DNA from: Prevotella sp. UBA6994
Lineage (GTDB): Bacteria > Bacteroidota > Bacteroidia > Bacteroidales > Bacteroidaceae
Assembly: GCA_002449845.1 (NCBI GenBank)
Contig: DJXW01000035.1
Location: 1-64,000, forward strand
Direction of reading: 5' to 3'
Length of the DNA stretch: 64,000 nucleotides
Of this stretch, positions 9,077-17,218 are shown in pieces (the stretch's first letter is position 1; the number at the start of each line of letters is the position of its first letter). The notes beneath the pieces are model-generated. The model was not told the DNA's origin, did no database searches, and saw only the letters and a program-made list of their open reading frames with translations. A program made the position numbers and the translations under genes.

Positions 9077-9493
9077 ATGAAACATCAATTACTATTATCC
9101 TGCTTATTGGCTTGCGGTGCTTGGCAAACTGCTCTTGCCGATGAAATCGACGTGGTATATATGCTGACCACTCTCCATACGGGTACGACGAAAGAGGTGA
9201 TGCTCACCAACGACAATGTGTTTGTGGGTCCGAAGCTCAAGGGTAAGGACCATCTTTTTGTATGGGGAAACAACACGTATTCATCCGACCAGATTCAGGA
9301 GATTCGATTTGAGAAACGTACCATTGATGCCATTCTCACCGTAGAGGCTCCCACCGACAGGAAGGAGGACGACAATGCCGTTTATAATCTCAACGGACAG
9401 AAGGTGTGCGACATCAGCACGTTTGAGTCGCAGTTCATGTCTCTTCCCAAAGGCATTTATATCATCAACGGCAAAAAGGTCATCAAAAAATAA
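9077..9493 (+). CDS. Small secreted protein with C-terminal GIYIINGKK tail
   Basis: The 138-residue product has a signal peptide (MKHQLLLSCLLACGAWQTALA), a short beta-rich middle (DQIQEIRFEKR, a segment common in small Prevotella exported proteins) and ends with YNLNGQKV...LPKGIYIINGKK. Only about 70 residues separate signal and tail, so it is hardly more than a carrier for the tail. It lies 7 bases ahead of the secreted peptidase gene at 9501 and shares its promoter, which suggests a paired role such as an inhibitor, chaperone or surface partner. No function is recognised. Confidence 0.75.
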   Translation: MKHQLLLSCLLACGAWQTALADEIDVVYMLTTLHTGTTKEVMLTNDNVFVGPKLKGKDHLFVWGNNTYSSDQIQEIRFEKRTIDAILTVEAPTDRKEDDNAVYNLNGQKVCDISTFESQFMSLPKGIYIINGKKVIKK

Positions 9494-9500
9494 CTGAACC

Positions 9501-11525
9501 ATGAGAAGATTATTATTGATTTTGCTGGCAACGCTTGGTTTGCAACACGCAACAGCTCAAGATACGATTTGGGTGAAATACGACAATCGCTTAAAGCCCA
9601 ACAAGGCTTTCTCTATCAGCAATGCCGACTCTATTGAGTTCAGGATGCAAGAGCGGGACGGATCTGTTCCCATCATGAAGATTTACAGAAGCTCTGTCAC
9701 TCGTGGCTACGTGGAATATCGCCTTGCCACTCTTTTCGGCTCCGACGGCATCGAGAGCGGTAGCATCATGATGAAAAATCCAGGGCGCATTTTGTATAAG
9801 CCCAGCACTTACTCTAACGTTGACTATACTGACGATGCAAGCAGATGGAGCTTCCACCGTTCCATGGAGAGTGAGCATTTCGTGGTGTTCTGGGAGAAGG
9901 GATTTGGCAACGACCCCACCAAGGCGGGCAGCTATCGCTTCGACCCGAAGGCCATGCTGGCAAATGCGGAGAATATCTGGAAGAAATATGTGGATGAACT
10001 GGGATTTCTCGTCCCTGGAAAATCTACCACTGATACATATAAAATAGAGATGTATGTGTTTTACCAGACGGATTGGAAAGCGGAAGGCTCAGGCGTAGAT
10101 GCCAAGGTTGGTCTGCTCAACGTCAATCCCAGTGCCATCTCTTCGCGCGGAGGCATGACCGTTGCTCATGAGATTGGACATACGTTCCAATATTTGGTGA
10201 GCTGCGACCTCGGACAACAGCATGGTTACAACTATGGCTATGGCGCAAATGCTTCTGGCGGCAACGGCTGGTGGGAGAGCTGTGCCAACTGGCAGGGATA
10301 TAAATGTTATCCTGAACGCCAGTTTACTGACGGCGAATATTTTGAGGGACATCTCCCTAAACATCACTTGAACATCCTGCATGAAGACTGGCGTTATGAA
10401 AACTGCTTTGTACAGGATTATTGGTGCATGAAACACGGACAAGACTTCATCGGTAAGTTGTGGCGACAAGCCAACAAGCCCGAAGATCCTATAGAGACTT
10501 ATAAACGACTGAACAAGCTATCACAGGAGGAACTCAACGATGAGCTGTATGAGGGCTTCGCTCGCATGGCTACATGGGACATCGACGGTGTGCGCGAGGC
10601 TGCCAAGCACCGTATAGGTCAACACGTGGCTCACTTGCATCAGGCAACGGGCTCTGCGGGTACCTGGGAGGTGGACTCTGCCTATTGCCCGCAAAACTAT
10701 GGATATAACATCATCAACCTCAACACCGCCAAGGCAGGCACCATCGTAAAGGCTCATTTCAAGGGGATAGCAGGCAACAAGGGCTATCGTGCCATCAACG
10801 TGAACAAGGCGGGATGGAGATATGGCTTCGTGGCGTATAGCAACGACGGCACTCGTACCTACGGCGAAGTGGGACGCGACAAGGAGGGTGACATCTCGCT
10901 GACCATTCCCGACAATTGCCACCGTCTGTTCTTCGTCGTGATGGGTGCGCCTACGTCTTATTGGAGACATCCTTGGGACGACAATGCTTCTAACGATGAG
11001 CAATGGCCCTATCAGGTGACGTTTGAAAACACCAACCTCTTCGGTGAGTTTGGCGATTATCCCGACGACTACGCGCGTTGTGATACCACCGTCTATATTG
11101 ATGCAGAACTGGAATACAGCGGTAGTTATTACTCCAGTACGAGGGTGCAATACGACATGGCTGCCGTAAGCCAGGCGCTCGGATTGAGTACTGCCCAGAT
11201 GAAAGCCGTGGGTCGCACAGCCTCGTCTAATCCCCGATTCGTGGGTATAAGCGCAAACGGCAATATCACTACAGGCACAACCACCAGCACCAGTTCCAAC
11301 ACCTGCTACGGCCATTGGTTTACCACCGCAGGCAACGTTTGTGGATATGACAATTCTGCTGCCATCTTTGCAGAGTTTTATCCCGACAGATACGGTTGTT
11401 ACGTAGGTCAGTATCCTGGGCATTTGGTTCGGGGCAAGACTTATACCATTCGCCAAGCTATCCAATATACCAAAAACGGAAAACAATATACTGCAACGAT
11501 GGTGGTGAACCTAAAGGTGAAGTGA
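9501..11525 (+). CDS. Secreted gluzincin-like metallopeptidase (DUF6055/DUF4859-like layout)
   Basis: This 674-residue protein has a signal peptide (MRRLLLILLATLGLQHATAQ). A central peptidase-like domain (about residues 115-370) begins with WSFHRSMESEHFVVFWEKGFG and carries HEIGH at 223-227 and a WWES glutamate at about 259, as expected for the third zinc ligand of gluzincins. A C-terminal domain from about 530 (YIDAELEYSGSYYSSTRVQYDM) resembles the DUF4859 module. The family names are from memory and approximate. It is probably exported and acts on extracellular protein or glycoprotein. It lacks the GIYIVNGKK tail carried by the small protein encoded 7 bases upstream. Confidence 0.75.
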   Translation: MRRLLLILLATLGLQHATAQDTIWVKYDNRLKPNKAFSISNADSIEFRMQERDGSVPIMKIYRSSVTRGYVEYRLATLFGSDGIESGSIMMKNPGRILYKPSTYSNVDYTDDASRWSFHRSMESEHFVVFWEKGFGNDPTKAGSYRFDPKAMLANAENIWKKYVDELGFLVPGKSTTDTYKIEMYVFYQTDWKAEGSGVDAKVGLLNVNPSAISSRGGMTVAHEIGHTFQYLVSCDLGQQHGYNYGYGANASGGNGWWESCANWQGYKCYPERQFTDGEYFEGHLPKHHLNILHEDWRYENCFVQDYWCMKHGQDFIGKLWRQANKPEDPIETYKRLNKLSQEELNDELYEGFARMATWDIDGVREAAKHRIGQHVAHLHQATGSAGTWEVDSAYCPQNYGYNIINLNTAKAGTIVKAHFKGIAGNKGYRAINVNKAGWRYGFVAYSNDGTRTYGEVGRDKEGDISLTIPDNCHRLFFVVMGAPTSYWRHPWDDNASNDEQWPYQVTFENTNLFGEFGDYPDDYARCDTTVYIDAELEYSGSYYSSTRVQYDMAAVSQALGLSTAQMKAVGRTASSNPRFVGISANGNITTGTTTSTSSNTCYGHWFTTAGNVCGYDNSAAIFAEFYPDRYGCYVGQYPGHLVRGKTYTIRQAIQYTKNGKQYTATMVVNLKVK

Positions 11526-11578
11526 CTGGGTAAAAAAGAAGCATGAAGTAAGAAAGTAAGAAGCAAGAGATATGTTTA

Positions 11579-11692
11579 GGAGTGAGGAGTGAGGGGTGAG
11601 AGGTGAGAGATTAGTCTTTTTGATTGAGATTCGTGATTGAGATTTCAGCAGCCGTGGCTATTCTCTCACCCCTCACCTCTCACCTCTTTTTC
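11579..11692. repeat. Heptamer-armed palindrome (GTGAGGA / CTCACCT units)
   Basis: The left arm is a run of 7-bp units (GTGAGGA, GTGAGGG, GTGAGAG, GTGAGAG) and the right arm, from about 11661, the inverted run (CTCACCC, CTCACCT, CTCACCT). They enclose about 45 bases with a further repeated word (TTGAGATT). It lies between convergent genes and may work as a terminator for both, with T-rich sequence after the right arm. Confidence 0.7.
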
Positions 11693-11714
11693 TCTTTTCC
11701 TTTAAAAACACCAA

Positions 11715-12476
11715 TCACAAATAAAGAATCGCCTCATTGCCCATGTTAAATAACAGATCGAGAATGCTGAGATTGGGGATGAAACCGTATTTCTGTTGAT
11801 AGACCTGATAGTAGGGTTTTGACACGAAGTCGGGGTCTGGCTGTGGATGTTTGGGATTGATTACCGTGCGGAAATCCTTGGAATATTGAACATTCATCTT
11901 CCATTGAACATTGAACATTGAACATTGAACATTGGCTGGCGCATCGGAGGAATGGTCAATGGTCAATGGTGAATGGGCAATGGGTAAAGAATGGGCAATG
12001 GGCAATGGACAATGGGCAATGCTTAACAGTTCACACATTTTTTCCATGATTTCCCAGTTGAAATCCCAGAGGAATTTCCATTTCTTCTCAAAGAAGGGGC
12101 GAATATCATCAGCGTAATACTCGAAGAAGGGACTCTCACCATACGCCGATTTCAACGCATTCCAATGCAAATGCCGCCAATTGCCATGATTGCTGATGAG
12201 AATATCCTTTGTACATTGAACATTGAACATTGAACATTGAACATTGGCTGGCGCATCGGAGGAATGGTCAATGGTCAATGGGGAATGGTCAATGGGTAAA
12301 GAATGGTCAATGGGCACCGTGAGTGTTTGGGTGCCCTGTGTGGTAGCGATGATGCAACGATTGCGGTAGGTCTGCTTGATAAATGGCTCACAACCATCTA
12401 TCAAGCAATCAAACCGATTCAGCTTTTGATACCACTGAATCGGTCCGAAGTATGTGGTGGATAAAAGACACTGCAT
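11715..12476 (-). CDS. WbqC-like protein carrying two in-frame repeat-element insertions
   Basis: The conserved parts match the WbqC-like family seen near polysaccharide genes: LLSTTYFGPIQWYQKL at the N-terminus, NHGNWRHLHWNALKSAYG, then SPFFEYYADDIRPFFEKKW, and SILDLLFNMGNEA at the end. The biochemical role of the family is not firmly known. What is odd is that residues about 56-89 and 152-198 are encoded by intergenic-style heptamer repeats. Both contain the identical segment SPLTIDHSSDA-PANVQCSMFNVQ, and NVQCSMF is simply the reading of the 7-bp unit GTTCAAT in all frames. The total of 253 residues falls to about 170-180 without the inserts. The insertions lie at loops between conserved blocks, so the protein may still fold. 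It is the last gene of the dapB-lepB run, 108 bases after lepB. Confidence 0.8.
   Translation of the reverse strand: MQCLLSTTYFGPIQWYQKLNRFDCLIDGCEPFIKQTYRNRCIIATTQGTQTLTVPIDHSLPIDHSPLTIDHSSDAPANVQCSMFNVQCTKDILISNHGNWRHLHWNALKSAYGESPFFEYYADDIRPFFEKKWKFLWDFNWEIMEKMCELLSIAHCPLPIAHSLPIAHSPLTIDHSSDAPANVQCSMFNVQWKMNVQYSKDFRTVINPKHPQPDPDFVSKPYYQVYQQKYGFIPNLSILDLLFNMGNEAILYL
11901..12019. repeat. Heptamer repeat element, copy A, inside the WbqC-like gene
   Basis: ATTGAAC units are followed by the core ATTGGCTGGCGCATCGGAGG and then by AATGGTC/AATGGGC units, which are the inverted partners of the left arm. The central 60-70 bases are nearly identical to copy B at 12213-12315. Confidence 0.85.
12213..12315. 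repeat. Heptamer repeat element, copy B, inside the WbqC-like gene
   Basis: It has the same order as copy A: ATTGAAC units, the identical core ATTGGCTGGCGCATCGGAGG, then AATGGTC units. Both copies are in the same orientation and the same reading frame of the gene. Confidence 0.85.
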
Positions 12477-12493
12477 CCTCTTTCTTTTTTTTC

Positions 12494-12572
12494 ATTGAAC
12501 ATTGAAAATTGACCATTGACCATTCTTGCGATGAGCCAGCCAATGGTCAATGGTCAATAGTCAATGTTCAAT
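12494..12572. repeat. Heptamer repeat element, copy C, between lepB and the WbqC-like gene
   Basis: This copy is intergenic and inverted relative to copies A and B: ATTGAAC/ATTGACC units, a core GATGAGCCAGCC (the complement of a GGCTGGCTCATC variant), and AATGGTC/AATGTTC units. It shows that the element is not confined to coding sequence. Confidence 0.75.
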
Positions 12573-12584
12573 GATTAAAGGTCA

Positions 12585-14030
12585 TCATTTAATGTTATCT
12601 ACGAAATTGAAAAGTCGGCTCCACCTGATACCACCCAATCCCTTGCGGTCAGGGTCGTGGCTCCACCAGATGAAGATGGGCTTGCCCACGATATGGTCTT
12701 CAGGTACAAATCCCCAATAACGGGAGTCGGCTGAATTGTGGCGGTTATCACCCTGCATCCAGTAGTAATCCAGTTTAAACGTATAGCTGTCAGCCAACTT
12801 GCCATTGATGTAAATCTGTCCGTTTTTCACCTCTAAGTCGTTTCCCTCATACACCTTGATAGGACGTTCATAGACGGCGATATTGTCCATATTGAGCTTG
12901 ATGCTCTCCCCTTTCTTAGGAATCCACACGGGACCATAATTGTCACGAGTCCATCCCGTGCAAGCGTTCTGCGGATATAAGTCGCCCGTGGGAGCATCAG
13001 TATTCAGGCGGATGCTTTCCACGATGTCTGTGCGAGCCTTGAGAGCCTGCACCGAAGCCTTTGTGAGCGGCATATAGCCATTTTGATTCAAACTGGTAAG
13101 GTCTTCCATCGTAATGCCCAACTCCTGCATCAATTCGTCGGGAATGTTCTGCCTGAGCTTCACATAATACGTATATTGCACGTTGTCAGGTTCCTTATTG
13201 GGTTTACCGTCAAGATAAACAATATGGTTTTTAATCTGCAAGGTCTGTCCCGGCAATCCCACACATCGCTTGACATAATTCTCACGGCGGTCTGTGGGAC
13301 GAGAGTCGATGTCTCCAAACTGGTTGGGGTTATTGGCAACATACGAGCGACCCAACATATAGCACATCTTATAATAGTCGTATTGCTGTATCTTGTTGAG
13401 GTCTTGCACCTTGACGGGCTCTCCCACCTGCTGCTCGTAGATCTGCTGGCCAAACGAATATACCATATTGTAATATTCCGTCTGATAAGGCAACTCCGTA
13501 CAGATAGTATCGCCAGCGGGATAGTTGAACACCACGATGTCGTTGAGTTGCACATTGCCCAAGCCCTTTACACGGCGATAGTCCCAATGTGGCCAACTGA
13601 TATACGACTTGGTATTGATCAATGGCAGGGTGTGTTGCGTGAGAGGCATGGTGAGCGGTGTTTGTGGAATGCGAGGACCATAGCTCAACTTAGACACAAA
13701 CAGATAGTCGCCCGTAAGCAACGATTTCTCCAACGAACTGGAGGGGATTACGTAGTTCTGGAAGAAAAACAGATTGATAAAATATACTGCTACCAAGGCG
13801 AACACCAAGGCATCAACCCATGACATCACCACCCGCACGGGTGTCTCTGCATCTTTCCACCATTGCCAACGTATCTTCTTCGAGATGTAAACATCGTAGA
13901 TGAAAGGCACTACCAAGAGTCCCCACCAACTTTTCACCCAATATAAGAACAAGAGATAAAGGACAAGCACTGCGATGAACTTTGCCCATTGTACCTTCAT
14001 GTTCAAACTTGCTTTCTTCTTGTCAATCAT
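12585..14030 (-). CDS. lepB: Signal peptidase I
   Basis: The 481-residue S26 peptidase removes signal peptides from exported proteins at the outer face of the inner membrane. Hydrophobic segments at about residues 16-46 and 70-92 anchor it. The catalytic serine is S99 in VIPSSSL (equivalent to PSGSM) and the catalytic lysine is K254 in YVKRCVGLPGQ. The C-terminal GDNRHNSADSRYWGFV box is intact. It is longer than the E. coli enzyme because of insertions between the serine and lysine boxes, which is usual in Bacteroidota. Its start is 3 bases after the dapB stop, so both are in one operon driven from the promoter near 14812-14843. An internal Met at residue 11 is an alternative start. Confidence 0.95.
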   Translation of the reverse strand: MIDKKKASLNMKVQWAKFIAVLVLYLLFLYWVKSWWGLLVVPFIYDVYISKKIRWQWWKDAETPVRVVMSWVDALVFALVAVYFINLFFFQNYVIPSSSLEKSLLTGDYLFVSKLSYGPRIPQTPLTMPLTQHTLPLINTKSYISWPHWDYRRVKGLGNVQLNDIVVFNYPAGDTICTELPYQTEYYNMVYSFGQQIYEQQVGEPVKVQDLNKIQQYDYYKMCYMLGRSYVANNPNQFGDIDSRPTDRRENYVKRCVGLPGQTLQIKNHIVYLDGKPNKEPDNVQYTYYVKLRQNIPDELMQELGITMEDLTSLNQNGYMPLTKASVQALKARTDIVESIRLNTDAPTGDLYPQNACTGWTRDNYGPVWIPKKGESIKLNMDNIAVYERPIKVYEGNDLEVKNGQIYINGKLADSYTFKLDYYWMQGDNRHNSADSRYWGFVPEDHIVGKPIFIWWSHDPDRKGLGGIRWSRLFNFVDNIK

Positions 14031-14033
14031 TCC

Positions 14034-14789
14034 CTAAAACTTAAACATATCCGAAATTGTCAACAATCCTTGATGTTGCGCCGTATATTCTGCTGCCAAT
14101 ACCGCACCGAGGGCAAACCCTTTCCTGCTATGTGCATCGTGGGTGATGGTAATCTTGTCAGCCTCGCTGTCGTATTCGATAGAGTGAATGCCTGGCACTT
14201 CGTCACGGCGAATGCTCTCTATGGCAATCTCGTTGGGAGCCACGGCATTGCTGCCACTCACCGTTCCATCGGCAAGAAGTTGCTCACCTTTTACCCATGC
14301 GTCTTTTCTATCCAATCCGTCGATGATTTCTTCTGCCAAGGTAATGGCTGTTCCGCTGGGCGCATCCAACTTATGCACGTGGTGTGTCTCTTGCATCTTC
14401 ACGTCATATTGTGGGAAATTGTTCATAATGTTAGCCAAGTAGCGATTCACGGCGGAGAATATCGCTACGCCTATCGAGAAATTGGAAGCCCAGAAGAGCG
14501 TCTGCCCTCCTTCAGTACACAAGCGTTTTACGTCTTCGCCGTGTTCCTTCATCCATCCCGTAGAACCAGAAACCACTTTCACGTTTTTGGCAAAAGCCTT
14601 CAAGTAATTGTCGTAAGCCGCCATCGGAGAAGTAAACTCAATGGCTACGTCTGCTGATGCAAAAGCATCCGAATCAAAATCCTGCTGATTGTCAATGTCG
14701 ATGATTGACACAATTTCATGACCACGGTCTTTGGCAATCTGCTCGATCATCTTGCCCATCTTGCCGTAGCCGATTAATGCTATCTTCAT
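14034..14789 (-). CDS. dapB: 4-hydroxy-tetrahydrodipicolinate reductase
   Basis: The 251-residue cytoplasmic enzyme catalyses the NAD(P)H-dependent reduction step of lysine and diaminopimelate synthesis, feeding peptidoglycan. The N-terminus MKIALIGYGKMGKMI is the Rossmann nucleotide-binding motif and THHVHKLDAPSGTA holds the catalytic His pair and the substrate-binding Lys. The start at 14789 matches this N-terminus; the extension to 14825 covers the promoter and is rejected. It is the first gene of dapB-lepB-wbqC-like. Confidence 0.95.
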   Translation of the reverse strand: MKIALIGYGKMGKMIEQIAKDRGHEIVSIIDIDNQQDFDSDAFASADVAIEFTSPMAAYDNYLKAFAKNVKVVSGSTGWMKEHGEDVKRLCTEGGQTLFWASNFSIGVAIFSAVNRYLANIMNNFPQYDVKMQETHHVHKLDAPSGTAITLAEEIIDGLDRKDAWVKGEQLLADGTVSGSNAVAPNEIAIESIRRDEVPGIHSIEYDSEADKITITHDAHSRKGFALGAVLAAEYTAQHQGLLTISDMFKF

Positions 14790-14811
14790 AATTACACTTA
14801 ATAAATTGCCA

Positions 14812-14843
14812 CAAAGGTAGCGCATTTATTTGAATAGACCAAA
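14812..14843 (-). promoter_or_regulatory. Promoter of the dapB-lepB-wbqC-like operon
   Basis: TTTG (14840-14843), a 20-bp spacer and TACCTTTG (14812-14819), read on the minus strand, match the Bacteroidota consensus exactly and lie 22 bases ahead of the dapB ATG. Confidence 0.75.
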
Positions 14844-14938
14844 AATTTTATGTAGAACTAAGTTTATCTGTGGTTTCTTTAAGAGAAACTGACAGTTTTT
14901 AATAGAATTACATCTTATATATATAATGTATAAGAACC

Positions 14939-14976
14939 GCAAACATAGTATTTATCGGTTGCAAACATAGTATTTA
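14939..14976. repeat. Two 16-bp direct repeats, 22-bp period
   Basis: GCAAACATAGTATTTA occurs at 14939-14954 and again at 14961-14976, separated by TCGGTT. The spacing of about two helical turns would suit a dimeric regulator. It lies between the convergent-side end of SusD and the dapB promoter, about 100 bases upstream of the latter. Confidence 0.75.
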
Positions 14977-15014
14977 CCTTTTATATCATTAAAGTGACTC
15001 TCACTCTAAATCAA

Positions 15015-15046
15015 TTCATGGCTGATTGTTGCCAACCAGCCATGAA
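15015..15046 (-). terminator. Hairpin downstream of the SusC/SusD pair
   Basis: A perfect 10-bp stem (TTCATGGCTG at 15015-15024, complement at 15037-15046) lies 34 bases beyond the SusD stop. No strong T-run follows on the minus strand, so termination is probable but not certain. Confidence 0.55.
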
Positions 15047-15079
15047 TGAATTATTGATTATCTAATCACGAGAATCGGA

Positions 15080-17173
15080 TTAATATCCTGGATTCTGCCA
15101 AGCAGCCTTCTGATCATCCGACAAGTCAGAGCCATCAGCGTTCTTCAAGCCATCGATGAATGACTGAGGAATTGGACGATAAATGTGATAGTCTCTGATG
15201 CCTGCAGCTGCTTCTGGATTGAATGCCTTTGCACGAGCAACCAATGTCTTGGTACGAGACAATGTCTCCCAACGCTGCCATTCACCAATTAACTCACGAG
15301 TGCGCTCGTTCAAGATAAAGTTGATGGCGCGTGCTTGCTGTCCACTAACACCTAACTTAGATAGAATGGCTTCATCCTCTGCTGGCAGATTATCCCAAGT
15401 CCAATTGGTCAGGTCAGAAGCTGCCGTAGTAACAGGTTGGTTAGGATTAGACAGATAATAGGTATTCATCCACAAGTTGGAGTTGGTGTAATTAGCTGCT
15501 GCGGTACCAGTATTCAAGGTGTTTCCCTCGAATGCCTTAGAACCATCTACATAGTAAGAGCGGTTTTCACCATTCTTCCATTGTGCACGGGCGCGGATAA
15601 CGTCAACGTCCTTCTTGGCAGAAGCGTAGTCGCCCAAACGAGCATAGCATTCTGCACGAACAAGATAAGTTTCACCCAAACGAGCCATGATAACATCACG
15701 GAAAGAGTCACCCTTCTCAGCCTGACGTGTTCCGTCAACTGTCTTGTTGATTCCTGCGAAGAAATTACAAACTGGTTGGCTCTTGAAGTTAGCTGCTACA
15801 TATTGACCATTTTGGTAAAGAACGGATGAGTTAGGAACCCATTGTCCTATCTTGGAAGTCAAGTTACCTGAAGTGGCAGTCTGACGATTGTCAACACTCC
15901 ACTCTGGCAAACGACCTGCATCATCCTTGAAGGTTGGATTTTGTGTATAGGCACCGAAAGTATAGCTATCATAAGTGTGATCATCCTTTGTGTTCAGAAT
16001 CATCACGATACCGGGGTCACCAGCTTCTACGCCAGCTGCACCCTTATCAGCCACGTTGTTGATTCCGAAGACTGTCTTGAAGGTCTTCCACAAACGAGCA
16101 TCGTTCACGTGGTCATAAGCTGCGTACGTGTATTCTGTAGGACGGCAACGCTGGAAGTCCATGTCACCAATCCAAACACCACGCTTCACCCAACCTCCTG
16201 AGAAGTTGGAGAACTGTGGACAGAAGTAGTTATAAGTACGGTTACCGAAACGACCTACCGTAGCACTTGAATTGTTGAATCCAGCAGCCATCAGAATTTC
16301 ACTCTGTTCCTCAGTAGCACAATCAACACCTGTCCAGTTTGCATACAAGTCGCTGTAGTTAGGACTCAACGAACGGGCATTGATGGCATAAGTACAAGCT
16401 TCGATAGCTTCACGAAGGTCAGCTTCCTTAGTGCTGCTATTGAAAGCGTCGCAACGCTCAGAAGCACGGAAAAGAAGTGCCTTTGCCAAGAAATGTGCAG
16501 CAGTAGCCTTTGTCCAGGTAACGCCCTTACCGTATGTAAACACTTCACCTTCGAAAAGACCGTAAGCCTTGCGCAAGTCTGAAATCACTTGTTCCCAAGC
16601 CTGTTCCTCAGTTGCTTGCGTGAAGTTACGAACAACGCCAACGGCAGGTTCCAACTGAAGCACAGGGCGACCATATTGTGCGGTCAAACGATAATAGTTA
16701 TAGCCACGCAAGAAATAAGCATGAGCCAAACAACGATTACGCACCTTCTCATCAGAAATCTTGTCGGCATTTGCTATAATCGTGTTACAAGAAGCGATAC
16801 CATAATAGAGTTGATCCCAAAGAGCTTGTGGAGCAGGACAGTTCTTGTTGGCAGCACCAGTAGCGGGCGTACAAGCCACTGCACCGAAACGATTGTCATA
16901 CGTATTCCAGCACTCTGAGGTCAAGTCATTGGCATTGGTAAACTCATCTGTACCATATAAGGTAACGGCATAAGCCCACTCATATCCAAAGTGCCAACGG
17001 ATATTCCCATAAAGGGATACCGCCAAGTCTTCCAATCCTTGTTCTGTCTCAAAGTATTGGGTAGAGTATTGGGTGGTCAATTCCTCATCCAAGAAATTGC
17101 TGGAACAAGAGGTCATTCCTGCCACCATTGTCGTGGCAAGCAGACCGCTAATCATATAATGTTTGATATTCAT
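15080..17173 (-). CDS. RagB/SusD-family nutrient-binding outer membrane lipoprotein
   Basis: The 697-residue protein has a lipoprotein signal (lipobox GMTSC, Cys 23) and the SusD-type helical layout: YGNIRWHF near the N-terminus, a TPR-like run (CLAHAYFLRGYNYYRLTAQYG and HFLAKALLFRASE), and the C-terminal ARAINFILNERTRELIGEWQRWE block followed by YHIYRPIPQSFID. It caps the partner TonB-dependent transporter encoded 45 bases upstream (17219-20401) and helps bind glycan at the cell surface. It is longer than many SusD proteins, which suggests elaborated binding loops. The substrate is unknown; the neighbours suggest a pectic glycan. Confidence 0.9.
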   Translation of the reverse strand: MNIKHYMISGLLATTMVAGMTSCSSNFLDEELTTQYSTQYFETEQGLEDLAVSLYGNIRWHFGYEWAYAVTLYGTDEFTNANDLTSECWNTYDNRFGAVACTPATGAANKNCPAPQALWDQLYYGIASCNTIIANADKISDEKVRNRCLAHAYFLRGYNYYRLTAQYGRPVLQLEPAVGVVRNFTQATEEQAWEQVISDLRKAYGLFEGEVFTYGKGVTWTKATAAHFLAKALLFRASERCDAFNSSTKEADLREAIEACTYAINARSLSPNYSDLYANWTGVDCATEEQSEILMAAGFNNSSATVGRFGNRTYNYFCPQFSNFSGGWVKRGVWIGDMDFQRCRPTEYTYAAYDHVNDARLWKTFKTVFGINNVADKGAAGVEAGDPGIVMILNTKDDHTYDSYTFGAYTQNPTFKDDAGRLPEWSVDNRQTATSGNLTSKIGQWVPNSSVLYQNGQYVAANFKSQPVCNFFAGINKTVDGTRQAEKGDSFRDVIMARLGETYLVRAECYARLGDYASAKKDVDVIRARAQWKNGENRSYYVDGSKAFEGNTLNTGTAAANYTNSNLWMNTYYLSNPNQPVTTAASDLTNWTWDNLPAEDEAILSKLGVSGQQARAINFILNERTRELIGEWQRWETLSRTKTLVARAKAFNPEAAAGIRDYHIYRPIPQSFIDGLKNADGSDLSDDQKAAWQNPGY

Positions 17174-17218
17174 AATTTTCTCTTTCTTTTAATGATTCTG
17201 TTTTCTTTTCCTCATCAA

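Noticed and set aside
10521..11486. 321-codon open frame antisense to the secreted gluzincin-like gene
   Set aside because: It is a shadow of a gene with a signal peptide and HEIGH motif; no independent support.
11579..11692. Simple shared terminator only
   Set aside because: The 7-bp periodic arms are much longer than a terminator needs and match the repeat class at other loci, so it is reported as a repeat that may also terminate.
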